NCBI GenBank assembly: GCA_020720045.1
Contig: DYPH01000066.1
Span: 1-33,778, forward strand
Direction of reading: 5' to 3'
DNA from: Sorangium cellulosum
GTDB taxonomy: Bacteria; Myxococcota_A; Polyangia; Polyangiales; Polyangiaceae
Length of the DNA: 33,778 nucleotides
Shown piece after piece: positions 6,099-14,015 of this stretch. The translations under genes and the position numbers were made by a program. The stretch's first letter is position 1; the number at the start of each line of letters is the position of its first letter. A model generated the notes under the pieces. It ran no database searches. It worked only from the letters and a program-made list of their open reading frames with translations, and was not told the origin of the DNA.

Positions 6099-8816
6099 GT
6101 GAAGCGCCCGGAAGATCCTTCGAATTCGCCGCCATCGGAGGATGCCTTCGCGCCGACGGAGAGGGATCCTGCAAAATCGCCGGCCGAGGCCCCGGTCGTT
6201 GTGGGCCCGCCTTCTCTCGCGCCGCGGTTGCCGCGCCCTTCGGAACCACGCCGCGATCGGGAGGTTTCGGCGCGGAATCGGGTGAACGTCCGCGACGTTT
6301 CCGAGGATGCCGAGGCACCCCGCAAACCATCGACTCTTCGACGGGCGGATCGAACGGCCAAACCGAGCATGTTCCGTCGCGCCCTTTACGTCCTTCGAAC
6401 GGCCGCCCTCTTTGGGCTTGCGCTTGCGGTCGGCGCCGGGATCGCCCTCGCCCTCTACGTGCGAAAGCTCGAAGGAGAGCTGCCTGAAGTTAAGGAACTC
6501 AAAGGCAATTACAAGCCACCGCAGGTGACGCGGATCCTCGGTCGGGACAAGACCATTTTGGCCGAAGTCTTCACGGAGCGCCGTACCGTCGTCCCGATCG
6601 GGGACCTTCCTCCCCACGTAAAGCTCGCTGCTCTCGCCGCAGAGGATGCCAATTTTTATGAGCACGAAGGGCTCAATTATATTGGTATTTTTCGTGCGAT
6701 GCTCGTGAATCTTCGCCACGGAAAGTGGAAGCAGGGGGGCTCGACGATCACCCAGCAGGTGGTCAAGAACGTCCTTCTCGACCCGGAAAAATCCTTCCGT
6801 CGCAAAGTTCGTGAGGCGCTTCTTGCCCGCCGGCTTGAGCAGACTTTGTCGAAAGACGAAATCCTCGAACTGTATTTGAACCACATCTACTTCGGGCGTG
6901 GTCGCTACGGCATCGAGGAGGCGGCTCGCGATAGCTTCGGCAAGAGTGCCAAGGATCTCTCCATTGCGGAGGCGGCTCTTCTTGCCGGAACGATCGCGTG
7001 TCCGGAGAGCTGTTCCCCCCGGAAGGACCCCAAGCGCGCCCTCGAGCGGCGCGCTTTCGTCCTCGACCAGATGAACGCGAAGGGGTTCTTTCGCGGCGCC
7101 GAGGCCGACTTCGAAGCGGCCCGCGTCGAGACGGTGCATCTTGCAGCTATTGCGGAAACCCACGACGAACTTGCGCCGGAAGTCGTGAGCTACGTTCGCA
7201 GACTTCTTCATGATTTGGAGCCAGAACGGGCAACGCGTGGCGGCTTCACCGTCGAGACGACGATCGACCCAAAGCTTCAGCGGCTCGCGCGCGACTCTGT
7301 CGTCACGAACCTTGCCGCCTTCGACAAGCGTCGAGGCCTCACCGGCCCACTTAAGGTTCCGCAACTCCTTGATAAACGGGGAAAGGCGAAGCCGCTCGGT
7401 CGCTGGGAAAAGCCCTGGGAAGGGGCTCCGCAAGCCTACCGGACCTACGTCGGCATCGTGGGGGCCGCCGATGACGCTGCGGGGACGTTTGACGTTCAGG
7501 TGGGTAACGTCACCGGCGTCGTAAAATTGTCCGACTACCCCCGCTACAATCCACAAAAATTGGCACCAAGTGGGTTTGCCCCCCCGGGGGCATTTGTGCG
7601 CGTGTCCTTGCTTGCGCCGCCAGCAAGCAAAGATGGAAAAGACGGAAAAGACGCAAAGAACGACACCACCCCGCCCGATGGAAAACCGGGCTATAAAGTC
7701 CCACTTCGTCTCGAAATTGGCCCCGAAGCGGCATTTGTTGCTCTCGACGCACGGACCCGCGATGTGCTTGCCCTCGTCGGGAACTACGAAGGGGCCCCGT
7801 CCGGGCTCGACCGCGTCAACCAGGCGGAACGCCAGCCGGGGTCGACCTTCAAGCCAATTCTCTACGGGTACGCCCTGAAGAGCCGCCGATGGACGCCGGC
7901 GAGCATGGTCGACATCAATCCGCAGTCGTTTGGAAATTACAAACCTTCAAACTACGAAGGCTGGACGGCGAAAGATCCTTTGCGGCTTCGCGAGGTGTTG
8001 GCGAACTCGGTGAATGTTGGCGCCGTGCGGGTCATGGAAGACGTCGGACCAGCAAACATTGTCTCGTTCGCCCAAGCGCTGGGAATCAAATCGAAGCTCG
8101 CCCCCGATCTCTCCCTCGCGCTTGGCAGCTACGAGGTCAAACCGATCGAACTGGCCGGCGCCTATGCCACATTCGCTACGCTTGGAACCTACGTAGAGCC
8201 TCGATTTGTAACGCGAATCGTCGGCCCGGAGGGCAAGGAAGTGCCGCTGCCCGAGAGGGCCGCACCGAAGCGGGTGATGGACGACGCCGAGGCTTGGCTG
8301 CTCGTCGACATGATGAAGAGCGTCGTCGACCACGGAACGGCGATCCGCGCGAAGAGCCTTAGCCGCCCGGTCGCAGGGAAGACGGGCACGAGCAACGATT
8401 CGAAAGATACGTGGTTTGCCGGCTTTTCCCCCGACTTCGTCGCCGTGAGCTGGGTCGGCTTTGACGACGGGCGCCCCCTCGGGGCGGGGGAAGCGGGGGG
8501 CGTCACCGCTCTCCCGCCATGGATCGCCTTCATGAAGGGGGCCGAGGAAGGCAAGCCGGCCGTCGACTTTCCGAAACCTGCTGGCATTGTGACCGTAGCC
8601 GTCGACAAGAAAACGGGATTGCTCCCCTTCGCCGACGACCCGGAAACCATGGATGAAAATTTCCTCGCAGGGACCGAGCCAAAGGATGTCGCCGAGCCGG
8701 TAGCACCGGATGGTGGCGTCCCAGAAGAGGGCGGTTTACCGACACTTCCGCCTCCGGGCACCGTCGAAGAGTCGACGGACGCCTCGGTCTCCGCGCGCCC
8801 TGACGCAGCCCGATGA
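6099..8816 (+). CDS. Class A penicillin-binding protein (PBP1A-type)
   Basis: Bifunctional peptidoglycan glycosyltransferase/DD-transpeptidase, 905 aa from the GTG at 6099. An approximately 90-residue Pro/Arg-rich cytoplasmic tail precedes one membrane helix (after M91). GT51 domain: catalytic E182 in EDANFYEHEG, GGSTITQQVVKN, and LYLNHIYFGRGRYGIEEAA. A large OB-like insert (about 420-545) separates it from the transpeptidase, which has STFK (S582), SVN (S637) and KTGTS (K761). An in-frame ATG at 6369 would start at the membrane helix. An upstream in-frame ATG at 5985 lies inside the kinase gene and is unlikely. It overlaps the histidine kinase by ATGA. The kinase 61 bp upstream could regulate it; that is inference. 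Confidence 0.95.
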   Translation: MKRPEDPSNSPPSEDAFAPTERDPAKSPAEAPVVVGPPSLAPRLPRPSEPRRDREVSARNRVNVRDVSEDAEAPRKPSTLRRADRTAKPSMFRRALYVLRTAALFGLALAVGAGIALALYVRKLEGELPEVKELKGNYKPPQVTRILGRDKTILAEVFTERRTVVPIGDLPPHVKLAALAAEDANFYEHEGLNYIGIFRAMLVNLRHGKWKQGGSTITQQVVKNVLLDPEKSFRRKVREALLARRLEQTLSKDEILELYLNHIYFGRGRYGIEEAARDSFGKSAKDLSIAEAALLAGTIACPESCSPRKDPKRALERRAFVLDQMNAKGFFRGAEADFEAARVETVHLAAIAETHDELAPEVVSYVRRLLHDLEPERATRGGFTVETTIDPKLQRLARDSVVTNLAAFDKRRGLTGPLKVPQLLDKRGKAKPLGRWEKPWEGAPQAYRTYVGIVGAADDAAGTFDVQVGNVTGVVKLSDYPRYNPQKLAPSGFAPPGAFVRVSLLAPPASKDGKDGKDAKNDTTPPDGKPGYKVPLRLEIGPEAAFVALDARTRDVLALVGNYEGAPSGLDRVNQAERQPGSTFKPILYGYALKSRRWTPASMVDINPQSFGNYKPSNYEGWTAKDPLRLREVLANSVNVGAVRVMEDVGPANIVSFAQALGIKSKLAPDLSLALGSYEVKPIELAGAYATFATLGTYVEPRFVTRIVGPEGKEVPLPERAAPKRVMDDAEAWLLVDMMKSVVDHGTAIRAKSLSRPVAGKTGTSNDSKDTWFAGFSPDFVAVSWVGFDDGRPLGAGEAGGVTALPPWIAFMKGAEEGKPAVDFPKPAGIVTVAVDKKTGLLPFADDPETMDENFLAGTEPKDVAEPVAPDGGVPEEGGLPTLPPPGTVEESTDASVSARPDAAR

Positions 8817-10699
8817 GGCTCGCGCTTCGACTTTTTCTCGCCTTCGGACTTCTCGGCGCGGCGACGCCGTTGCTACTCGGTCATCGGCTCCGCGAAGAGC
8901 GAAGAAACGACGAAGTCGGGCGCTTTCACAAAGACCTTTCCGGCGCCTGCGATGCCATCGCGGGCGAGCTGGGGCGCGAGGCGGAGCGCGACGCAAGACT
9001 CTTGCAGAATGCATGCGCTTCGCCGGACCTCGCCGAGAAGCTTCGGGAAGAGCCCCCCACGGGACGTGCCCCCTCAAGTGCGGGCGCCGCTGCCCGACGC
9101 GCGGCGGCGGAGGGGATCGTCGCCCGGCTCGGCCCCTACGTGAGCGGAACGCGGAACGCCTTCGACCTCGACGAACTTGTGCTCCTTCGCAGCGACGGGG
9201 ACCCGATCGCTGCCGATCCACGTGTACTCCACACGCACTCGCCAGCGACGTTTGCCAAAGAAATTCTTGGGGCTCCGCGCGCGAGCCTTGCACCGCGCAC
9301 GCCGAGCGATCTCCGTGCCGGCCTCGCCTTTCGCGGGGAACCTTCCGATCCGACCGAGCTGGTGCGCTGCCGCCTTGCCGGTCGTCCGGACGTCACCCTC
9401 CTTGGGGCCCGCAATTTGGTTCCGGCCGCCGAGCGGCTCGCGAAGCCCTTCGGGGTCGCCCCGAGCTTTGCCACGTCGGCCCCACGGGACCCGCCGGGGA
9501 CGGTACGCGCCGTATGCGCGTTGCCGTTGGGGGATACGACCGTCTCCCTCGCCGTCACGAAGAGCGAAGCTGCTCTCCTCGCTGCGCTCGCGAGTGGCGA
9601 CAGAACCGTGTATGGTACATCTGGTTTTGCAGCGGCGGCGGCGGTCCTTCTCGCCCTCCTCTTTGCGCGAAATCTTGGAAAGCCGCTGGCGCAGCTCGCC
9701 GAGGAAGCCTCGAAAGTTGCCGAAGAAAAGGCGCGTCCGCTCGGCGTGCGCGGCTCCGGAGAAATTGCCGAATTGGCCCAAGCTTTCGATCGAATGATCG
9801 AAGATCTCGCGGCCACTCGTCGGAAGCTCGCCGCCGCCTCTCGCGTCGCCGCGTGGCGCGAAGTCGCCCGCCGGGTGGCGCACGAGATAAAAAATCCGCT
9901 CATGCCGATCCGCGCCGCCGTCGAGACGTTGCGCCGCCTACGCGCGCGGGAAGATCCACGTTTCGACGAATATTTCGACGAAGCTACGCGGACGGTCCTC
10001 GATGAAGTCCAGCGCATCACGACGATCGTCGGCGAATTTACCCGCTTCGCGCGCCTCCCGCCGCCAAAGCCGACGACCGTCGATCCGCGCGAAGTGCTCA
10101 ATCACGTCGTCACCCTCCACGACGGTAAGGAAGGAATCTCGATTCTTGCGCACATCGACGGCGACCCGCCAACGATTTTCGCCGACCGGGATCAGGTTGT
10201 TCAGGTCTTGGTGAATTTGGTGCAAAATGCACAAGATGCCGTCGCTGAAGCCAACGCTAGCGAAGTTCCGTCAGGAAATTCCTTGGCGCGTGCGGACGGG
10301 CGCCCGCGGAAAGTCCTTGTGCGGATCTCCGGTCGAACGGCGGCCCCGAAGAGCCGTGTCGCCCCTTCGTCGCGTTCGTCCGGTGCCGGAACGAGCGCTG
10401 CAGCAGCCGGCTTTGATGGCGTCGTCTTTGATGTGGAAGACGACGGAAATGGGGTCCCCGAGGCCTTCGTCGACCGTTTGTTTGAGCCCTACGCAACGAC
10501 AAAACAGACCGGAACCGGCCTTGGGCTTGCGATCGCTGCGCGAATTGCCGTCGAGCATGATGGCGATTTGTCGTATCGACGTGCAGCCAGCGGTGGCGCC
10601 TGCTTCCGCCTCGTGCTCCCGTGCACCGGCCCGCCGGGGGACGAAGCCCCCGTCTCCTCGCTCCCCAACATGGCCGCTTCGCGCCGGATTTCCTCGTGA
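8813..10699 (+). CDS. NtrY-like membrane sensor histidine kinase
   Basis: Two-component sensor, 628 aa. It has an N-terminal membrane helix, a periplasmic sensor segment (about 25-260) of no recognised family, a second helix (about 265-285), a HAMP-like linker, and a HisKA domain with phospho-acceptor H357 in RRVAHEIKNPLMPI. The HATPase region shows N472 in NLVQNAQDA, DVEDDGNGV, and TTKQTGTGLGLAIA. The EIKNPLMPI form of the H-box is typical of the NtrY/NtrB branch, whose partners are often sigma-54 activators, but no response regulator lies next to it, so the partner is unknown. The start codon overlaps the PBP stop (ATGA), which suggests translational coupling and a possible cell-wall stress input. 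Confidence 0.9.
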   Translation: MRLALRLFLAFGLLGAATPLLLGHRLREERRNDEVGRFHKDLSGACDAIAGELGREAERDARLLQNACASPDLAEKLREEPPTGRAPSSAGAAARRAAAEGIVARLGPYVSGTRNAFDLDELVLLRSDGDPIAADPRVLHTHSPATFAKEILGAPRASLAPRTPSDLRAGLAFRGEPSDPTELVRCRLAGRPDVTLLGARNLVPAAERLAKPFGVAPSFATSAPRDPPGTVRAVCALPLGDTTVSLAVTKSEAALLAALASGDRTVYGTSGFAAAAAVLLALLFARNLGKPLAQLAEEASKVAEEKARPLGVRGSGEIAELAQAFDRMIEDLAATRRKLAAASRVAAWREVARRVAHEIKNPLMPIRAAVETLRRLRAREDPRFDEYFDEATRTVLDEVQRITTIVGEFTRFARLPPPKPTTVDPREVLNHVVTLHDGKEGISILAHIDGDPPTIFADRDQVVQVLVNLVQNAQDAVAEANASEVPSGNSLARADGRPRKVLVRISGRTAAPKSRVAPSSRSSGAGTSAAAAGFDGVVFDVEDDGNGVPEAFVDRLFEPYATTKQTGTGLGLAIAARIAVEHDGDLSYRRAASGGACFRLVLPCTGPPGDEAPVSSLPNMAASRRISS

Positions 10700-10741
10700 A
10701 CAAGGACCCCAGAGGCGGTTGACCGTCATCGTGAGTGCCGT

Positions 10742-11527
10742 ATGACCGCCCCCACCCGCGCCGCCGACCCCGCCCCCTCGAACTCCGTCCCAGCGTCGGA
10801 CGTTCCCGCGTTTGATCGGATCGATGTTTCGACGAAGCTCTTCATTTGGCTGGCGTCGATCTTCGTCCTCTGTCTCGTCCTCGGCGACGTGATCGGCGGC
10901 AAGTTGCTCCGCACACCGCTTGGCGAAATTTCTGTGGGAATTCTGCCATTTCCAGTCACCTTCCTCCTCACAGACGTCGTGAACGACTTCTACGGGAAGC
11001 GGGGGGCACGCTTCCTCACGCTGCTCGGATTCGCGATGGCGGTCCTCGCCTGGGTCATCCTCCAGGCGTCGACGGCGCTCCCGATCTCCTCTCGGAGTTA
11101 TTTTACGCAGGCGGAATTCGCCAAAATCTTTGGTGGAAGTGCCCAGCTCTTTGTTGCGAGCATGATCGCATTTTTGGTTGGTCAATTCCTTGATATTCAG
11201 GTTTTTCAATTCTGGAAAGCCCTTACGAATTCGAAGCACCTCTGGCTCCGCGCCACCGGGTCGACGCTTCTGAGTCAAATCGTCGATACCGTCGCAATTA
11301 ATGTGATTTTCTGGACGTGGGCGGCGGCGAGCGACCCCGGCTCCGAGCTTGGACAGATGTCTTCCAGCCAGCGATGGGGATGGATTTTTGCCAAAATTGG
11401 GCGTGAATATGGGATTAAGCTCGTGGTTGCCGTCGCATTGACACCCGCCGTTTATGCCATTCACACGGTCGTCGTGAAACGCCTCGGAATCGCGCCAGAA
11501 CCGGTCGTTGCTACGGGGCGTGCATGA
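10742..11527 (+). CDS. YhhQ/VUT-family queuosine-precursor transporter
   Basis: Integral membrane protein, 261 aa, of the VUT/ECF-like family (YhhQ in E. coli), which imports preQ0/preQ1 for queuosine modification of tRNA. About six hydrophobic helices are visible. The family signature segments are LGDVIGGKLL, PFPVTFLLTDVVNDFYGK and VGQFLDIQVFQFWK, then a late SQIVDTVAINVIF. The ATG at 10742 lies 42 bp after the histidine kinase stop; no clear Shine-Dalgarno precedes it. It ends in an ATGA overlap with the zinc-ribbon/zincin gene. No other queuosine genes are in the window, so salvage of an external precursor is inferred from the family. Confidence 0.9.
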   Translation: MTAPTRAADPAPSNSVPASDVPAFDRIDVSTKLFIWLASIFVLCLVLGDVIGGKLLRTPLGEISVGILPFPVTFLLTDVVNDFYGKRGARFLTLLGFAMAVLAWVILQASTALPISSRSYFTQAEFAKIFGGSAQLFVASMIAFLVGQFLDIQVFQFWKALTNSKHLWLRATGSTLLSQIVDTVAINVIFWTWAAASDPGSELGQMSSSQRWGWIFAKIGREYGIKLVVAVALTPAVYAIHTVVVKRLGIAPEPVVATGRA

Positions 11528-12777
11528 GCTCCGAGCGTCGCATCCGCGGCACCCTGTTCTCCGGGGGCCGCTTCGAGTTTGCCCTTGCCGACGATGCGCC
11601 GTCCGACCGCGCGGGACATGGGCCGGCTGCCGATTGGGAACGCCTCGCGCGTGGGGCGCTCACCGTCGATGGGCGTTCAAGGAGCGTAGATTCGCTTCTC
11701 GCGCGCGACTTTCATGCGCTTCGAGCGCTCGCGACGGCCCGCGGTCTGCTCCCCGATCCTGCGGTTTCGATCCCCTGTTCCAATTGCGAAAAGCGCTTCG
11801 TCGTACGTCCCGGTGCCGCGTTTCCCACCGGCCCCTTCGATGACGCCGAGCTCCATGACGACGAACTCGATGCCCCTTTTCTTTACGACGTCCCGCACCT
11901 GCTCGCCGGCCAGTCGGGCGAGGTCTATGTGCGAATCGCGGAGCGGACGGTCGCCGAATTGCTCCCCGCATGGCGCGCCGTCGCCGACGGGCGCACCGCT
12001 TTTTCGCGCGCGTTTGTCGATGCTTGGGGACTTCGCGCTGTTGGCGATGCAAGTGAGCCGGGGCCGATCGCGCAGGCCCTTCGCAGCGACGAGATCCTGG
12101 CGCTCTCGGTAGAGGAACTCCTTCAAGCGGCCCACTACCCGGCCCGTCTGACCGCAGAAGTTCGTTGCCCGTCGTGCGACGCGGCGAACCTTGTCGAAGT
12201 CCCGTTCTATCGGGAATTCCTCGACGATGAGGTCACCGAAATGCCGCAGGCCCCTTTCGGCCCAAGCCGAACCGGCTTCCCCGACGATGCGACGTTTGCG
12301 CGCGTCGCGGAGGGGATAGCTGCCCCCTTTTTGGCCGCCGATGCCGAGCACGCAGAGGGGGCAATCGTACCCCGTCCGCCGGTTGCCTTTCGTGTCGACG
12401 CTGGAATTCCGGCTGTCGATGCTGCTGGCGTTCCACTTCTCGGTTCCTATCGTCCAAGCGTCGACGGCCTCCCGCCGATCGTGACTCTCTACACGCGCTC
12501 TTTTCGTGCGCTTGACGCCGAGGCCGCCGAAGAGGGCGCCGACTGGCACGAGGAACTTGAAGAAACCGTTCGTCACGAGTTCGCTCATCATGCCGCGGCG
12601 CTTGCCGGGTTTGACGAGGTGGATGACGACGAACAGGCGGAGATCGACGAAGAAGATGCCCGCCGTCGCGGACGTCGCGTCGTCGGCCGTGAACGTTCAC
12701 CGCTTCGCCACCCGTTCTTTTGGGCGATCGTGCTCGCTCTTGTTGCGATGGTCGTCCTCGCGATCCGCGGCCGCTAG
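11524..12777 (+). CDS. Two-zinc-ribbon protein with zincin-like domain and C-terminal membrane anchor
   Basis: Unrecognised composite protein, 417 aa. It has two CxxC knuckles (C85/C88 in CSNCEKRF and C215/C218 in CPSCDAAN), each in a similar context, suggesting an internal duplication over about 260 residues. Near the C-terminus VTLYTRSF, then VRHEFAHHAA (H351, E352, H355) and a Glu/Asp-rich stretch resemble the minimal zincin family (PF06262-like, HExxH). The last 22 residues form one hydrophobic helix ending RGR, a tail anchor. The layout of the N-terminal half faintly recalls phage T4 gp28-like or contractile-injection-system accessory proteins, but I cannot support this. Peptidase activity is plausible, not shown. 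ATGA overlap with the transporter suggests coupled translation. Confidence 0.75.
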   Translation: MSSERRIRGTLFSGGRFEFALADDAPSDRAGHGPAADWERLARGALTVDGRSRSVDSLLARDFHALRALATARGLLPDPAVSIPCSNCEKRFVVRPGAAFPTGPFDDAELHDDELDAPFLYDVPHLLAGQSGEVYVRIAERTVAELLPAWRAVADGRTAFSRAFVDAWGLRAVGDASEPGPIAQALRSDEILALSVEELLQAAHYPARLTAEVRCPSCDAANLVEVPFYREFLDDEVTEMPQAPFGPSRTGFPDDATFARVAEGIAAPFLAADAEHAEGAIVPRPPVAFRVDAGIPAVDAAGVPLLGSYRPSVDGLPPIVTLYTRSFRALDAEAAEEGADWHEELEETVRHEFAHHAAALAGFDEVDDDEQAEIDEEDARRRGRRVVGRERSPLRHPFFWAIVLALVAMVVLAIRGR

Positions 12778-13034
12778 CGGCAATCGTCGATTGGAGTTTC
12801 TCGTCGCGTGTTGAGAGCCGCTCGCTGGAGCCGGCGTCCCTCGCGGAGAACGCCGCGCACTTCTTGCGTCCGCCTGCGGCGACTCAGCGGCGGTTCTTCT
12901 CCGCCTGTATCGAGTAAGCGATCGACTGCGCGTCGGCCTACCATCGGCGAAGCCTCCGCGGTCGGCGGTCGATTTCAGGCCCCATCGAGGTTCACTTCTG
13001 ATGCTGCGAGGGCCACCCACTTCGCCGAACTGTA

Positions 13035-13066
13035 TTGAGGTCGTGCTCGTGAAAAAGCTGTATAAT
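13035..13066 (+). promoter_or_regulatory. Putative promoter with perfect TATAAT
   Basis: A perfect -10 hexamer TATAAT (13061-13066) stands in GC-rich DNA. The best -35 is TTGAGG (13035-13040), but the spacing of 20 bp is long. A transcript would begin near 13073, about 380 nt before the next start codon, either as a long leader or a separate small RNA. Confidence 0.4.
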
Positions 13067-13072
13067 GAATAA

Positions 13073-13214
13073 GTTGTGGCGGGTATGCGCCGGCGAAGTT
13101 GCGTCCGTGGGATCGCCAGAAGATGGCGCGGAGACCGATGCAAACCCGCCCTTCCCCGGGAAGGAGGAAGGGCGAGTTCCTTGGAGCGGGCAACGTAGCG
13201 GGCGGGCGAACTCC
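13073..13214 (+). ncRNA. Candidate structured RNA or leader with alternative helices
   Basis: Downstream of the TATAAT box the + strand folds well on paper. GGCGGGT (13078-13084) pairs with ACCCGCC (13144-13150). Inside it TTGC/GCAA (13099-13102/13140-13143), GTC/GAC, and a hairpin CGCC/GGCG (13114-13117/13125-13128) nest. The 3' arm of the outer helix overlaps the 5' arm of a second 9-bp hairpin, CGCCCTTCC (13147-13155) with GGAAGGGCG (13166-13174), so the two helices exclude each other. It matches no RNA class I know by motif (not RNase P, tmRNA, SRP or common riboswitches). 6S-like RNA was considered but the long rod shape is not evident. The ends are guesses. Confidence 0.25.
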
Positions 13215-13404
13215 GATTGACGCCTCCCCGTCTGCGACGCTCGAGCGGTGTTAGGCGGGGTGAGAATCAGGACTGTTGTCCCGAGTGCCGCCACGGAGCG
13301 TTGCGCAGAAGGAGCACTGCTTGCCGCCGACTCCTCCATCGCCCGCCTGCCGAAACCGGGACTGCCTGTGGAAAAAAAAATGTCATCGCGGACGACAACA
13401 CCGA

Positions 13405-13433
13405 TTGACGGATTCGAACTCGTTGTGCAAGAT
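13405..13433 (+). promoter_or_regulatory. Putative promoter of the AT-hook gene
   Basis: TTGACG (13405-13410), 17 bp, then CAAGAT (13428-13433): a strong -35 with a weak -10. Transcription would start near 13440, just ahead of the Shine-Dalgarno of the gene starting at 13456. Confidence 0.4.
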
Positions 13434-13455
13434 GGCGCGCCAAGAGGTGAAAACA

Positions 13456-13959
13456 GTGGCTAAGAATACCAGCAAGGCTCAGAATCGTCGTGGCTCCCCG
13501 GAAGCGATTGCCAAGCGTCGCGCCGGCCGTTTGTTCAATGACGTCCTCGGCGGTCGCGGCTCCTCCGCGGTCCAGCTCGATGGGCGTACCGAAAAGCGCC
13601 GTCAGCGTCTTCTTCAGGAACTCGAAGCCGGCTCCGCCGGTGGGAACAAGGAGCTCAAGCCGCTCGACGTTCTCGTTCGCGTCGAAGAATTGATGGAACT
13701 CGGCGAGACCCTCGGCGCGCTCAAGAAGCTCGTCAAGGTTCGCAAGCCGGGCGTCACCGGCGAAGCGCTCATCGAAGTCGTCAAGCAGCTTCACCAGGCC
13801 TACAACTTCCGCCCGGAGACCTACCGCTTTGTCGGTATCTCCGCCGACTCCCTCGAGGCGGCCGGTGTTGAAGGCGCGCAGCCCCGCCGTGGTCGTCCCG
13901 CCAAGAAGGTCGCCGCCGGCGCAGCGCCGAAGGCACCGAAGGCCAAGAAGGGCGCTTGA
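13456..13959 (+). CDS. Small basic helical protein with AT-hook tail
   Basis: Unrecognised conserved-looking protein, 167 aa. I chose the GTG at 13456 because a very good Shine-Dalgarno (AGAGGTGA, 13443-13450) sits 5 nt ahead; an in-frame ATG at 13432 lacks this. The body (about 15-125) is charged and probably helical: AIAKRRAGRLFNDVLGGRG, RTEKRRQRLLQEL, LKPLDVLVRVEELMELGETL. The tail has PRRGRPAKK (143-151), a classic AT-hook core (RGRP) that binds the minor groove of AT-rich DNA, then an Ala/Lys/Pro segment like a histone H1 tail. A nucleoid or regulatory role is inferred. Its stop codon sits 11 bp before a UUCG hairpin that may be its terminator. Confidence 0.8.
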   Translation: MAKNTSKAQNRRGSPEAIAKRRAGRLFNDVLGGRGSSAVQLDGRTEKRRQRLLQELEAGSAGGNKELKPLDVLVRVEELMELGETLGALKKLVKVRKPGVTGEALIEVVKQLHQAYNFRPETYRFVGISADSLEAAGVEGAQPRRGRPAKKVAAGAAPKAPKAKKGA

Positions 13960-13970
13960 CCCTTTCATCG

Positions 13971-14015
13971 ACGGAGCGGTACAGCCTTCGGGCTATGCCG
14001 CTCCGTCGTTTTCAT
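13971..14015 (+). terminator. UUCG-capped hairpin with T-rich tail, overlapping the next start codon
   Basis: The 16-nt arms 13971-13986 and 13991-14006 pair almost completely (one C-A mismatch, one G-T), capped by a C(TTCG)G tetraloop and followed by CGTTTTCATTTT. This looks like an intrinsic terminator for the AT-hook gene. The ATG at 13995 of the parvulin-like gene lies inside the 3' arm, so the hairpin could instead, or also, control its translation. Confidence 0.65.

Larger units (their letters stand above)
12778..13455. other. Long non-coding interval
   Basis: No convincing gene lies in these 678 bp. Open frames here are short, Arg/Pro/Ser-rich and unlike neighbouring proteins. The first 250 bp show nothing I can name. 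From about 13035 on there are promoter-like boxes, a foldable segment (13078-13174) and an A9 run near 13372, then a promoter-like pair just before the AT-hook gene. These are listed separately. Confidence 0.6.

Noticed and set aside
6075-7556. 493-codon minus-strand frame opposite the PBP gene
   Set aside because: Antisense shadow of the GT51 domain; no motifs.
12770-12781. GCCGCTAGCGGC palindrome at the zincin gene stop as a terminator
   Set aside because: No loop can form in a perfect palindrome this short and no T-tract follows.
12697-13143. 148-codon minus-strand frame in the non-coding interval
   Set aside because: Arg/Ser/Pro-rich, overlaps the end of the zincin gene, no ribosome site or domain.
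13405-13435. GATTCGAAC resembling a tRNA T-loop read on the minus strand
   Set aside because: The flanking 5-mers do not pair as a T-stem, and no acceptor or anticodon arm can be built around it.
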